From NCBI RefSeq assembly GCF_021026375.1, contig NZ_JAJNDB010000004.1, positions 434,001 to 498,000 on the forward strand: DNA of 64,000 nucleotides, in the 5' to 3' direction. This document shows, piece by piece, positions 31,809-41,387 of the stretch (within the stretch, counting starts at the first letter, position 1; every line of letters starts with the position of its first letter). This stretch comes from Actinomycetospora endophytica (lineage in GTDB: Bacteria > Actinomycetota > Actinomycetes > Mycobacteriales > Pseudonocardiaceae). The notes under the pieces are model-generated. The model worked only from the letters and a program-made list of their open reading frames with translations. It ran no database searches and had not been told where the DNA came from. The position numbers were made by a program, and so were the translations under genes.

Positions 31809-33992
31809 ATGACGGTGAGGGTGGTCGATTCCGGTGTCGGGGACGCCGGGTTCGACGACGACGGGTGGGGCGCGCCGGCCGGGGTGTCGGCCGAGGAGTG
31901 CTGCCCGCTCGAGGACGCCGTGTTCTGCGACGAGTTGCCCGAGGCGTGGCTGGTGGCGGTGGATCCGGCGGCGGTGCCGGGGCAGTGGGCCGAGGCCGCG
32001 ATGGTGGCGGCGTTCCGGGCGGACAACCGCGCGGCGTGGCGGCGCTACCGCTGGATCTGGGAGGCGGCGCGGGCGGCGGCGGGCACCACCGAGCGGGTGA
32101 CCGGGCGGGCGCGGCCGGGGAAGATCCCGGCGGGGTCGTTGGGGTGGTCGGAGCAGCGGGGCGCGGCGAAGATCGAGTTCGCGCGTCAGATCCTGGTGCG
32201 GCTGCCCGCGCTGGGCGAGCAGATGCGGACGGGTCGGCTGGAGGAGTCGAAGGCCGAGATTCTGGTGTCGACGGTCGCCGAGCTCGACGATGCGCAGGCC
32301 CGGGAGGTGATCGACCGGCTGTTGGGCCGGGCGCTGGAGTTGCCTCACGGCCGGTTGCGGGAGCGGGCGGAGGCCACCGCGAAGGCGGTCGATCCGGGCT
32401 GGGCCGAGGCCCGTAAGGCGGCGGCGATCGCGCGGCGGCGGGTGTCGTTGCGGGCGGCGCCGTCGGGGTCGGCGGAGCTGTCCGGGGTGGATTTGCCGCC
32501 GGAGCCGGCGCAGGACGCCTACGACCGGATCGTGGCGCTCGGCGATGTGGTGCACGACCGGCTGCGGGCGCTGGGGCGGGACGCCGGGCACGGCGTGATC
32601 CGCTCCGAGGTGCTGCTGGTGCTGACCGGCCCGGACGGCGCCGGGCTGTGGGACGACGACGTCATCGAACTCGTGCTGGCCCGCTTCACCGACCCCGGCA
32701 CCGGCCCCGACGACGGCGGCCCTGCTCCTGGCACTCCGGACCGCGGCCCGGGGCCCGAGGGCGGCGACGCCGCACCTGACGAGGGTCCCGGCGGCGACCG
32801 ATCCGACGACGACCCTCTCGACGACGGAACCGACGCCCGGCTCGGAGATGACTCCGACGCCGCGGCCGAGGACGGTGACGGTGCCGGCGGCGAGCCCGAC
32901 CCCGGCGAGCCCGCACCCGACGGACGACCACCCGACGACGACGCCGGAAGCGGCGGCTCCGACGATCCCTGGGCCCCTCACGATAACGATCTTGACGACG
33001 CGGCCGCAGTCGACGGCGCCGGCGGATCAGCGCCGCGGGCGGTGCCGTTCCGGGCGCGCACCGCGATCCGGCTCGGGCTGCGCACCGTGCTGGGCCTGGA
33101 CCGTCGCCCCGGCGAGATCCCCGGCCAGGGCACGGTGTGCTGCTCTACCGCCCGGCAGTTGGCCTGGGACCGCACCGACACCACCTGGCGAGTCCACCTC
33201 TACGACGATCACGGCCACCTCGAGTACTTACTGACCGTGCGACCACCGAGCTGCGGGCCCCCAGGAGCAGGCGGCCGGCGACGACGCCACGTCGTCGAAC
33301 TCACCGCCCACACCCACGAACTCGACGACCTCGCCGCCGGCCGCGGACTCGGCGGTGTCGGGGTCGGCGGGCTCATCGGCGCGGACGCGATCACCCTGCT
33401 CGACCGCGCCACCCGCGCGCTGGCGCAGGCGCGCGCCCGCCCACCCGAGGAGCACCCGGCGGTCACCACCGCCGACGCCCACCGCCGCCGCCCCGGCGCC
33501 GAACTGGCCCGCTGGGTCGTGGCCCGCGACCGCACCTGCCGCGGCATCGGCTGTGACCACCAAGCCGTCGGCGCCGACCTCGATCACACCCTGGCCTGGG
33601 ACGACGGCGGCCTGAGCACCGCTGATGACCTCGGCCCGCTCTGCCAGGGCGATCACCTGTTCAAACACGACCCCGACTCCGGCTGGACCCTCGAACAACC
33701 CGAACCAGGCGTGTTCGTCTGGACCAGCCCCACCGGCACCCACCACACCAGGACCCCCGAGATCTACGACCCGTTGCCCGACCCCCTACCCCCGACCGAC
33801 GGGAGCCCGTTCACCCTGCCCGTCGACCTCTACGCCCCGGCGCCGCGGGCTCCGGCTCCGTACACCCCCAAGCGGAACCGACACGGCTACATCACCGAGC
33901 CCGCCCGCCGGACCGCCGACGCCATGGCCGCCCGCCATCGCGAACAAGAGGGGGAGCCACCCAGCCGCTACGACGACGACCCCGACTTCTGA
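31809..33992 (+). CDS. DUF222 / HNH endonuclease-domain protein (13E12-like)
   Basis: A 727-residue protein of the actinobacterial 13E12 repeat family. The N-terminal DUF222 helical region (about 40-310) is followed by an unusual acidic Asp/Gly/Pro-rich stretch (about 300-410) and then the HNH nuclease motif CRGIGCDHQAVGADLDHTLA (about 578-597) with GPLCQGDHLFKH. These proteins occur in multiple copies in actinobacterial genomes, and their role is unknown. ATG 31809 is chosen; TTG 31800 is a weaker start. It converges on the amylase gene 28 bp downstream. Confidence 0.87.
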   Translation: MTVRVVDSGVGDAGFDDDGWGAPAGVSAEECCPLEDAVFCDELPEAWLVAVDPAAVPGQWAEAAMVAAFRADNRAAWRRYRWIWEAARAAAGTTERVTGRARPGKIPAGSLGWSEQRGAAKIEFARQILVRLPALGEQMRTGRLEESKAEILVSTVAELDDAQAREVIDRLLGRALELPHGRLRERAEATAKAVDPGWAEARKAAAIARRRVSLRAAPSGSAELSGVDLPPEPAQDAYDRIVALGDVVHDRLRALGRDAGHGVIRSEVLLVLTGPDGAGLWDDDVIELVLARFTDPGTGPDDGGPAPGTPDRGPGPEGGDAAPDEGPGGDRSDDDPLDDGTDARLGDDSDAAAEDGDGAGGEPDPGEPAPDGRPPDDDAGSGGSDDPWAPHDNDLDDAAAVDGAGGSAPRAVPFRARTAIRLGLRTVLGLDRRPGEIPGQGTVCCSTARQLAWDRTDTTWRVHLYDDHGHLEYLLTVRPPSCGPPGAGGRRRRHVVELTAHTHELDDLAAGRGLGGVGVGGLIGADAITLLDRATRALAQARARPPEEHPAVTTADAHRRRPGAELARWVVARDRTCRGIGCDHQAVGADLDHTLAWDDGGLSTADDLGPLCQGDHLFKHDPDSGWTLEQPEPGVFVWTSPTGTHHTRTPEIYDPLPDPLPPTDGSPFTLPVDLYAPAPRAPAPYTPKRNRHGYITEPARRTADAMAARHREQEGEPPSRYDDDPDF

Positions 33993-34020
33993 CCGCCACT
34001 TCTGAACCCGAGGAACGACC

Positions 34021-35382
34021 TCAGGGACCGACCACGGCCCAGCCGTGCGGCGGCACGACCACCGTCCGGCCGCCGTCGTCGAGCGACGCCTCGCCGGCGA
34101 GGATCTGCGCCGGGCCGTCTCCGGTGGTCGGCACGCCCGCGGGGAGCCCCCAGGATCGCTCGGTGTCGTCGACGCTGAGCAGCACCACCACGCCGTCGTC
34201 CTCGCCGTCGGCCGGGCGGGAGCACAGCACGACGAACCGGTCCGAGACGTCGAGCACCTCGGTGCGGGCGTCGTGCAGCCACGGGTGACGGCGCCGGACC
34301 GAGATCAGCTCCTGATGGCGGTGGAAGACGTCGAGGCCCAGCGGGCTGAGCTCGTCCGGGCTCGCCGGGAAGGTCGGGCGGACGTCGTCGTCGCCGCCCT
34401 CGCGCTCCTCCTTGACCCCGCGGAAGCCGTGGTCGTCGCCGGCGTAGACGCACGGCGTCCCGGCGACGGTGAACAGCACGGCGAGGGCGTGGTCGAGGTG
34501 GCGCTCGTCGTCGAGGCGGCTCGCGATCCGGGTGACGTCGTGGTTCCCGACGAACGTGAGCGGGACGAAATGACGCAGGAACTCCCCGTGCCGGCCCAGC
34601 GCGTGCGCGAGCTCGTGGAAGTTGCCGTCGTTGAGCGAGCTCCAGATCGCCTTCCAGAGTTCGTACTGGGTGACGGCGTCCATCCCGGAGTCGGCGACGA
34701 TCCGCGCATAGTCGCCGTGGATGGTCTCGCCGACGACGTAGACGTCCGAGTGCCGCTCCCGGACCCGCGCGAGCACCGGGGCCCAGAACGCGGGCGGCAC
34801 GGCGTAGGCGGCGTCGAGGCGCCAGCCGTCCGCTCCCCGAGAGAGCCAGTAATCCATGACGCGAGCCACGTGGTCGGCGACGGCCGGCTCGTCGTGGTTC
34901 AGGGCGACGAGTGCCTGGTGGCCCTCGAACGCGTCGTGGGTGGGGGTGCCGCCGCCGTCGGGCGCGGCGGGGTCGGGCCAGTGCAGCCGGAACCACGACG
35001 CCTCCGGCGACGCGGGCCCACCCGCGAGAGCCCGCCGGAACACCGCGAAGTCCTCGCCGACGTGGTTGAACACCCCGTCGAGCACGACGCGCAGACCCCG
35101 CGAACGGGCCGCGGCGAACAGCGCGACCAGATCGTCCTCGTCGCCGAGGCGCGGATCGACGGTGAAGTGGTCGGTGGTCTCGTAGCCGTGGCCGACGGAT
35201 TCGAACACCGGCCCGAGGAGCACCCCGGAGGCGCCGAGCTCGACGGCGTGGTCGAGCCACGGCTCGAGCGCCGGCAGCCGGTGCCGGACGTCGGACACCT
35301 CGGCGCGGGAGGCCTCCGCTCCCAGGAACCCCAGCGGGTAGATGTGCCAGAACAGCGCGTGCCGCACCCAGGGGGGAGTCAT
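34021..35382 (-). CDS. GH13 alpha-amylase family enzyme
   Basis: A 453-residue glycoside hydrolase family 13 enzyme without a signal peptide. Catalytic residues are nucleophile Asp190 (DGWRLDAAY), acid/base Glu219 (VVGETIHGDY) and Asp282 (VGNHDVTRI); DGVFNHVG is conserved region I. A short C-terminal beta domain follows. It probably acts on intracellular alpha-glucans or maltooligosaccharides. It lies 33 bp downstream of the IclR gene on the same strand, so it may be under that regulator. Confidence 0.9.
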   Translation of the reverse strand: MTPPWVRHALFWHIYPLGFLGAEASRAEVSDVRHRLPALEPWLDHAVELGASGVLLGPVFESVGHGYETTDHFTVDPRLGDEDDLVALFAAARSRGLRVVLDGVFNHVGEDFAVFRRALAGGPASPEASWFRLHWPDPAAPDGGGTPTHDAFEGHQALVALNHDEPAVADHVARVMDYWLSRGADGWRLDAAYAVPPAFWAPVLARVRERHSDVYVVGETIHGDYARIVADSGMDAVTQYELWKAIWSSLNDGNFHELAHALGRHGEFLRHFVPLTFVGNHDVTRIASRLDDERHLDHALAVLFTVAGTPCVYAGDDHGFRGVKEEREGGDDDVRPTFPASPDELSPLGLDVFHRHQELISVRRRHPWLHDARTEVLDVSDRFVVLCSRPADGEDDGVVVLLSVDDTERSWGLPAGVPTTGDGPAQILAGEASLDDGGRTVVVPPHGWAVVGP

Positions 35383-35415
35383 GGTGGCGGCGACCCTACG
35401 GGAGCCGCGTCGCCG

Positions 35416-36162
35416 TCAGGCCAGCAGCGGCGCGAGCTCGGCCGCGTGCGCCCGCAGCACCTCGACGATCTCGTCACCGGCCGTCGCGACCCGCGCGGCG
35501 GCCCCGGTCAGCGCCAGCCCGGCGACGAGCCGGTCGTCTCCGGGCGCCCGGACCCCGACGGCCAGGCAGCCGTAGTCGGCCCGGAACTCGCCGCACTGCC
35601 GGGCCACGCCGGTCTGGGCGATCTCCGCGAGGCGCAGCCGGAGCTCGGTGCGGTCCACGAGGGTGGCCGGGGTCAGGCGCGTCAGGGAGCCGTGCGGGAG
35701 GTGCTCCTCGTGCTCGGCGAGCAGCAGCCGGCCGAGCGCCGTGGCGTGCGGGTGACGGGTGAGCTCCTCGGGGTCGGCAGGCGGGTGGTCGGGGTCCGGG
35801 TCGAGGAAGACGATCCGGTGCCCGACGAAACCGGCGAGATGCGCTCCCCAGCGCACCCGGCCGCGCAGCGCGTCCATGACGGTGCGGGCCGCCGTCGGGA
35901 TCGCCAACGGCGCCGGTGCGAGGTTCGCGGCTCGCCGTCCGAGCGCGAACCCCCGCAGGTCGGGGAGGCGCACCAGGTACTCCTCGGCGACGAGGAGGTT
36001 GAGCAGCCGGTAGGTCGTCGCGGGCGGGATCCGCAGCTCGGTCGAGATCTCCTTCGCGGTGACCCCGACGCCCGCCGCGGCCACCACCTCCAGCACGGCC
36101 AGCGCGCTGCGGACCGCCTGGGGCTGGCGGCCGCCGATCGACCCGGCCTCGGCCGGACTCAT
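35416..36162 (-). CDS. IclR-family transcriptional regulator
   Basis: A 248-residue IclR protein. The N-terminal winged HTH (about 15-75) holds AVRSALAVLEVV and ISTELRIPPATTYRLLNLL, and the effector domain holds HATALGRLLLAEHE and CGEFRADYGCLAVGV. Its start overlaps the APC permease stop by 4 nt. It likely controls the permease and perhaps the divergent permease/amine oxidase operon; the binding site could lie in 37599-37901. Confidence 0.9.
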   Translation of the reverse strand: MSPAEAGSIGGRQPQAVRSALAVLEVVAAAGVGVTAKEISTELRIPPATTYRLLNLLVAEEYLVRLPDLRGFALGRRAANLAPAPLAIPTAARTVMDALRGRVRWGAHLAGFVGHRIVFLDPDPDHPPADPEELTRHPHATALGRLLLAEHEEHLPHGSLTRLTPATLVDRTELRLRLAEIAQTGVARQCGEFRADYGCLAVGVRAPGDDRLVAGLALTGAAARVATAGDEIVEVLRAHAAELAPLLA

Positions 36163-37598
36163 CGGGCCGAGCCGGTGTGCACGTCGGCCGTGGTGGTCTC
36201 GTCGTAGACCCCCATCCCGGCCAGCGCCTCGGGCCGCGCCCGTCGCAGCCCGAACCACCCGACGACCCCGGCGAGCACCAGGGCCCCGACGACGACGGGC
36301 AGCAGCGGCCCGGTGGCCGTCACGAGCGCGACCACGACGACGGCGGCGAGTGCCGGGACGGCGACCCCGGCGACGACGACCACGCCCCGGGTCAGCTCGC
36401 CGATGCGGGCGAGGAAGCGCGGCGCGGCCAGGCAGACCATGAGGTAGGCCGCGAGGAAGCCGACGGCGCTGACGGCGAGCAGGCCCCCGAGCAGCGCCTG
36501 GGGCGGGACGCCCGCGAGGGTCCCGACGACGGGTGCCGCGGCCAGGACGGGGACGGTCACCGCCACCGCCGCGGCCGGCGTCTGGTGACGGCGGTGGGTG
36601 CGCCCGAGCAGGGCCGGCGCCACCCCCTCTCGGGCGAGCGAGAACAGCACGCGCACCAGGGTGTTGAGCGCCGCGAGGGTGCACGCCGAGAAGGACGCGA
36701 TGATCCCCGCGTCGAGCAGCAGCGGCGCCCACGCCCCGAGCGCGATCGGGCCCGACCCGCCGAGGGTCCCCGCGACGGTGAGCGCCGGCAGCACCCCGGG
36801 CGCGGCCAGGTGGACCACGGTGGCCGTGAGGTAGAGCAGCGCCGCGCCCACGGCCGTGACGGAGACCGCCCGCGGCACCGTCGCGAACGGGCGGCGGGCC
36901 TCGACGCCGAGAGCGGTCGCGCTGTCGAACCCGATGAAGGCGGCGACCGCGGGCAGCACCCCGGCGGCCACCCCGCCGAACCCGCTCGAGTCCGGGACCG
37001 GGGGAGCCGACCCCGATCCGCCCGAGCGGACGGCGAGCACGACCAGCACGGTGAGGATCAGGGCGATCGAGAACCCCTCGATCACCAGCATCACCCGGCC
37101 GGCGAGGCGGATCCCCCGGACCGCGCAGGCGGCGATCGCGCCCGCGAGGACGACGATGACCGCCACCCCGATCAGGGTGGTGTCGCCCGCCACGTCCGCC
37201 CAGGCCCGTTCGACGAGGGCCCGCGCGTACCAGGAGGCCCCGACCAGGGCCGCCGCGACGAGCAGGCCGTAGCCCACGACGACGGACACCGCGCAGGCGA
37301 ACGCGCCGCCCGCGCCGAGCCCCTTCGCCGTGAAGCTGTAGAGACCCCCGGCGGCGGCCATCCGCCGGGCGAACACCGCGATGCAGGCGACCACCAGCCC
37401 GACGAGCACGGCGGCCACGGCGACCGACCACGGGGCGTCGCGGCCGGCGTCGGCGGCGACCAGCAGCGGGACGGCGGCCATCGCCCCGGCGGGCGCGGTG
37501 GTCGCCACGGACTGGGCGAGCACCCCGAACGGGCCGAGCGAGCGCCGCCGCAGACCGGCCACCGGCGAGCGGGCGCGCAGCACCGGCACGCCCCTCAC
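36159..37598 (-). CDS. APC-superfamily amino acid/amine permease
   Basis: A 479-residue permease with about 12 predicted membrane helices. The conserved APC start AQSVATTAPAGAMAAVPLL, AAAGGLYSFTAKGLGAGG and AFIGFDSATALGVEARRP are visible. It probably imports an amino acid, amine or related cation. The GTG at 37598 is chosen with GAGGCGG upstream; GTG 37589 is an alternative. It is divergent from a second APC permease and a copper amine oxidase, which suggests amine uptake and oxidation. Confidence 0.86.
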   Translation of the reverse strand: MRGVPVLRARSPVAGLRRRSLGPFGVLAQSVATTAPAGAMAAVPLLVAADAGRDAPWSVAVAAVLVGLVVACIAVFARRMAAAGGLYSFTAKGLGAGGAFACAVSVVVGYGLLVAAALVGASWYARALVERAWADVAGDTTLIGVAVIVVLAGAIAACAVRGIRLAGRVMLVIEGFSIALILTVLVVLAVRSGGSGSAPPVPDSSGFGGVAAGVLPAVAAFIGFDSATALGVEARRPFATVPRAVSVTAVGAALLYLTATVVHLAAPGVLPALTVAGTLGGSGPIALGAWAPLLLDAGIIASFSACTLAALNTLVRVLFSLAREGVAPALLGRTHRRHQTPAAAVAVTVPVLAAAPVVGTLAGVPPQALLGGLLAVSAVGFLAAYLMVCLAAPRFLARIGELTRGVVVVAGVAVPALAAVVVVALVTATGPLLPVVVGALVLAGVVGWFGLRRARPEALAGMGVYDETTTADVHTGSAR

Positions 37599-37784
37599 CG
37601 GTGACCGCCTCGGCTGCGCATCGCCGTACCGTAGAGCGTCGGGGCGCCCCGACGGAATCGTTCCTCGACGCCCCGGCGACCCGAACGAGAATCCCGGCAC
37701 GACGATTTCCCACTCGGCCCCGGATTCGGCGCCACGATTCTCCGTTCCGGGAATCGCGCGCAACCGCTACGGGGTCCGGTGAGA

Positions 37785-37809
37785 ACGGCGGGAATCGCAC
37801 TCCCGCCGT
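37785..37809. promoter_or_regulatory. Inverted repeat in divergent permease control region
   Basis: ACGGCGGGA (37785-37793) and TCCCGCCGT (37801-37809) form a perfect 9-bp inverted repeat around 7 nt, centred between the two divergent APC permeases. Farther downstream, GTGACCCGCGTCAT (37851-37864) is a near match to the Crp-like GTGA-N6-TCAC core. The whole 303-bp stretch 37599-37901 contains no gene and appears to be a shared control region. An IclR site is plausible but unproven. Confidence 0.4.
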
Positions 37810-37901
37810 CGAGAACGACGGGTTGACCCGCACGGAACGGTCCCCGGAACGTGACCCGCGTCATCCGACCGCGGTCCTGTCCGCCCCATCCGGGAGCCCC
37901 C

Positions 37902-39368
37902 ATGACCATCGCCTCCGAGAAGGAAGCGCCCGCCTCGACGTTGTCCGGAAAACTCGGCGCCGGATCCATCGTGTTCATGGTCGTCGCCGCCGCGGCGCCA
38001 CTCACCGTCATCGCCGGCGCGGTGCCGCTCGGTATCGGCGCCGGCAACGGCGCGGCGTTCCCGGCCATGTTCGTGCTGTGCGCGGTGGTGCTCGGCTTCT
38101 TCGCGGTCGGGTTCTGCGCGATGAGCCCGCACGTGCCCGACGCCGGCGCGTTCTTCACCTACATCCGGCACGGCCTCGGCCGGCCCCTCGGCCTGGGCGC
38201 GGCCTTCCTCGCGCTCGCGACGTACGCCGCGGTCCAGGCGGCGGTGTACGGCTACGTCGGCGCGGCGATCGACGAGCTGGTCACCGGCTTCGGCGGGCCG
38301 AGCCTGCCGTGGTGGGTGTGGACCGGCATCCTCATGGCCCTCGTCGGGATCCTCGGCTACCGCCACATCGAGCTGTCGAGCCGGGTGCTCGGCGTGCTGC
38401 TCGTCGCGGAGATCGCGATCGTGGTGGTCCTCGACGTCGTGGTGACCGCCCGGGGCGGTGCCCAGGGCCTCTCGACGGCGTTCCTCTCGCCCACGCAGAT
38501 CACGTCCGGCGCCGTCGGGATCGCCGTCATGTTCGCCATCGCGAGCTTCATCGGCTTCGAGGCGACCGCGGTGTTCCGCGACGAGGCCCGCGACCCGCAG
38601 CGCACCATCCCGCGCGCGACCTACCTCGCCCTGGCGATCGTCGGCGTGTTCTACGCCGTCTCCACCTGGGCCGTGGTCTCGGCGTGGGGCGACGACGCCG
38701 CCGTCGCCGAGGCCGGCGCCAACCCCGGCACCTTCCTGCTCACGACGGTGCAGAACTGGCTCGGCCCGCTGGCGGGCCACGTCGTCAGCGTCCTGCTCGT
38801 GACCAGCATCTTCGCCGCGATCCTGTCCTTCCACAACGTCGCCGCCCGCTACTGGTACGCCCTCGGCAACCACGGCGGGATGCCCGCCGGGCTCGCCCGC
38901 ACCCATGCCCGCCACGGCTCGCCGCACGCCGCCTCGCTGGCCCAGACGGCGCTGTCCTTCGTGATCATCGCGGTCTGTGTGGTGGCCGGCCTGGACCCGG
39001 TCGCACAGGTCTTCGCCTGGGCGGCCGGCACCGCGACCCTCGGGGTGCTGGTCCTGCTGGTGCTCACCTGTCTCGCGGTGATCGTGTTCTTCGCCCGCAG
39101 CGGCGTCGACCGGCGTGTCTGGCACACCCGGATCGCCCCCGCGCTCGGGTTCCTGGGCCTGGCCGTGTGCCTCGTCCTGACGATCGTGAACTTCCCGACG
39201 CTCATCGGCGGCTCGGTCGCGCTCGCCCTCGGGATCGGCGGCCTGCTCGTCGTCGTCACCGCGGTCGGGATCGTCCTGGCCCTCGTCCGCGGGGAGCGCG
39301 CCCCGATCGGCCCCGGCGCGGAGGAGGGCCTCACCGCCCAGCCGCCCGCCGCCGCCCCGTCCGTCTGA
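37902..39368 (+). CDS. APC-superfamily permease, amine oxidase partner
   Basis: A 488-residue permease with about 12 predicted membrane helices. The APC hallmarks GSIVFMVVAAAAPLTVIAG, PDAGAFFTYIRHGLGRPLG and SFIGFEATAVFRDEARDP are present. It lies 29 bp upstream of the copper amine oxidase gene on the same strand, so it most likely imports that enzyme's amine substrate (inference). The tail is Pro/Ala-rich. Confidence 0.9.
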   Translation: MTIASEKEAPASTLSGKLGAGSIVFMVVAAAAPLTVIAGAVPLGIGAGNGAAFPAMFVLCAVVLGFFAVGFCAMSPHVPDAGAFFTYIRHGLGRPLGLGAAFLALATYAAVQAAVYGYVGAAIDELVTGFGGPSLPWWVWTGILMALVGILGYRHIELSSRVLGVLLVAEIAIVVVLDVVVTARGGAQGLSTAFLSPTQITSGAVGIAVMFAIASFIGFEATAVFRDEARDPQRTIPRATYLALAIVGVFYAVSTWAVVSAWGDDAAVAEAGANPGTFLLTTVQNWLGPLAGHVVSVLLVTSIFAAILSFHNVAARYWYALGNHGGMPAGLARTHARHGSPHAASLAQTALSFVIIAVCVVAGLDPVAQVFAWAAGTATLGVLVLLVLTCLAVIVFFARSGVDRRVWHTRIAPALGFLGLAVCLVLTIVNFPTLIGGSVALALGIGGLLVVVTAVGIVLALVRGERAPIGPGAEEGLTAQPPAAAPSV

Positions 39369-39397
39369 ACCTGATCGCCCCTGAGAGGAGCCGGCCC

Positions 39398-41308
39398 GTG
39401 ACCGCCACCGTGCCGACCACGTCCACCGTCACCCACCCCCTCGAGATGCCGACCGAGGCCGAGCTGCGCACCGTCCGCGAGGTGCTCGTCGACGCCGGCC
39501 TGCTCACCGCGACCGTCCGCTACTGCTTCGCCGACCTCGAGGAGCCGGAGAAGGCCACCGTCCTCGCCCACCGCGACGGCGACCCCGTCGAGCGCCGCTT
39601 CCGTGCCGTCCTGCTCGACCTGGAGTCCGGCCGGTCCTGGGACACCGTCGTCTCGGCGACCACCGCCGAGATCGTCTCCGCCCGCGAGCTCGACCCGCCC
39701 CGCGACGGCCAGCCGCCGATCATCGACGCCGAGTTCGAGCCGATGGAGGCGATCCTCAACGCGGACCACCGCTGGACCGACGCGCTCGCGGCCCGCGGGA
39801 TCGACCCGGCCGACGTCCGCGCGGTGCCGCTCTCGGCCGGGGTCTACGACTACCCCGAGGAGGCCGGGCGCCGGATGGCGCGGGCGTTCGGGTTCCGCCA
39901 GGACGGCCCGGACGACCACCCGTGGGCGCACCCGATCGACGGGCTCGTCGCCTACGTCGACCTCACCGCGCGGACCGTCGACCGCGTGATCGACAGCGGC
40001 GCGGTGCCGGTCCCGGAGGTGTCGGGCAACTTCCAGGACCCCGAGGTCCAGGGCCCGCCGCTCGACTCGCTGAAGACCATCGAGATCACCCAGCCCGAGG
40101 GCCGCAGCTTCACCGTCGACGGCAACCACGTCCGCTGGGGGAAGTGGGACCTGCGCTACGGGTTCAACGAGCGCGAGGGCCTGACCCTCCACCAGGTCGC
40201 CTTCGACGGGCGCCCGATCGTCTACCGCGCGAGCGTCGCCGAGATGGTGGTGCCGTACGCGGACCCGGCGCCGGTGCGGTTCTGGCAGAACTACTTCGAC
40301 TGCGGCGAGTACATGTTCGCCCGTTACGCCGATTCGCTGAAGCTCGGCTGCGACTGCCTCGGCGACATCCACTACACCGACGCGGTGATCGCCGACGACG
40401 ACGGCAATCCGCGCACGATCACGAACGCGATCTGCATGCACGAGGAGGACTACGGCGTGCTGTGGAAGCACTCCGACCTGTTCTTCACCCAGGCCAGCGA
40501 GGTGCGCAGGCAGCGCCGGCTGGTGATCTCGTTCTTCGTGCCGATCGGGAACTACGACTACGGCTTCTACTGGTACCTCTACCTCGACGGCACCATCCAG
40601 CTCGAGGTGAAGGCGACCGGGCTGGTGTTCGCTTCGGCGACGCCCGGGCCGTACGCGAGCGAGGTCGCCCCGGGTCTCGGCGCCCCGTTCCACCAGCACC
40701 TGTTCTGCGCCCGCCTGGACATGACGGTGGACGGGGTCCGCAACGCCGTCGACGAGGTCGAGGCCGAACGGGTGCCGATGGGGGAGGGCAACCCGTACGG
40801 GAACGCCTTCCGGCGCAAGGTCACCCGGCTGACCAGCGAGCAGAACGCGCAGCGTCGCAACGACGGGTCGGTGGTGCGGACCTGGCACATCGTCAACCCG
40901 GAGAAGCGCAACGCCGTCGGACGTCCGGTGGGCTACGCGCTGCACCCGGAGAACAAGGCGACCCTGCTGGCCGACGAGCGCTCGTTGATCCACGCCCGGG
41001 CGGGCTTCTCGACGAACAACCTGTGGGTCACGCCCTACCGTGCCGACGAGCGCTATCCGGCGGGCGACTTCGTCAACCAGAACCCGGGAGCGGGTCTCCC
41101 GACCTGGACCGAGGCCGACCGGCCCGTCGACGGCGAGGACATCGTCGTCTGGCACACCTTCGGCACCACGCACTTCCCGCGGCCGGAGGACTGGCCGGTC
41201 ATGCCGGTCGAGTACACCGGCTTCACGCTCAAGCCGGTCGGGTTCTTCGACGCGAACCCGGCGCTGGACGTGCCGCCGTCACGCTCGGCGCACTGCCACG
41301 GGGACTAG
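39398..41308 (+). CDS. Copper amine oxidase (TPQ-dependent)
   Basis: A 636-residue primary-amine oxidase converting an amine and O2 to aldehyde, ammonia and H2O2. The topaquinone precursor is Tyr386 in GNYDYGFYW, the catalytic base Asp301 in NYFDCGEYM, and the copper ligands His432 and His434 (HQH) plus His592. GAGAGGAG precedes the GTG start. No signal peptide is visible, so the enzyme is cytoplasmic, as in Arthrobacter enzymes. Likely substrates are aromatic or biogenic amines. It ends at a strong bidirectional terminator. Confidence 0.94.
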   Translation: MTATVPTTSTVTHPLEMPTEAELRTVREVLVDAGLLTATVRYCFADLEEPEKATVLAHRDGDPVERRFRAVLLDLESGRSWDTVVSATTAEIVSARELDPPRDGQPPIIDAEFEPMEAILNADHRWTDALAARGIDPADVRAVPLSAGVYDYPEEAGRRMARAFGFRQDGPDDHPWAHPIDGLVAYVDLTARTVDRVIDSGAVPVPEVSGNFQDPEVQGPPLDSLKTIEITQPEGRSFTVDGNHVRWGKWDLRYGFNEREGLTLHQVAFDGRPIVYRASVAEMVVPYADPAPVRFWQNYFDCGEYMFARYADSLKLGCDCLGDIHYTDAVIADDDGNPRTITNAICMHEEDYGVLWKHSDLFFTQASEVRRQRRLVISFFVPIGNYDYGFYWYLYLDGTIQLEVKATGLVFASATPGPYASEVAPGLGAPFHQHLFCARLDMTVDGVRNAVDEVEAERVPMGEGNPYGNAFRRKVTRLTSEQNAQRRNDGSVVRTWHIVNPEKRNAVGRPVGYALHPENKATLLADERSLIHARAGFSTNNLWVTPYRADERYPAGDFVNQNPGAGLPTWTEADRPVDGEDIVVWHTFGTTHFPRPEDWPVMPVEYTGFTLKPVGFFDANPALDVPPSRSAHCHGD

Positions 41309-41332
41309 CACTGTCACGGGGACCAGAACGAC

Positions 41333-41375
41333 CACTGCCCGGGGTGCCGCCTCCGACGAGGCACCCCGGGCAGTG
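41333..41375. terminator. 16-bp perfect bidirectional terminator
   Basis: Perfectly complementary 16-bp arms (41333-41348 and 41360-41375) with an 11-nt loop lie between the convergent amine oxidase and small secreted protein genes, 25 bp after the oxidase stop and 13 bp from the other stop. Confidence 0.85.
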
Positions 41376-41387
41376 TCGTGTGGGGTC

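Noticed and set aside
37601-39397. Upstream in-frame extension of the amine oxidase over the permease gene
   Set aside because: The extension is another-frame reading of a real permease. A good ribosome-binding site sets the oxidase start at 39398.
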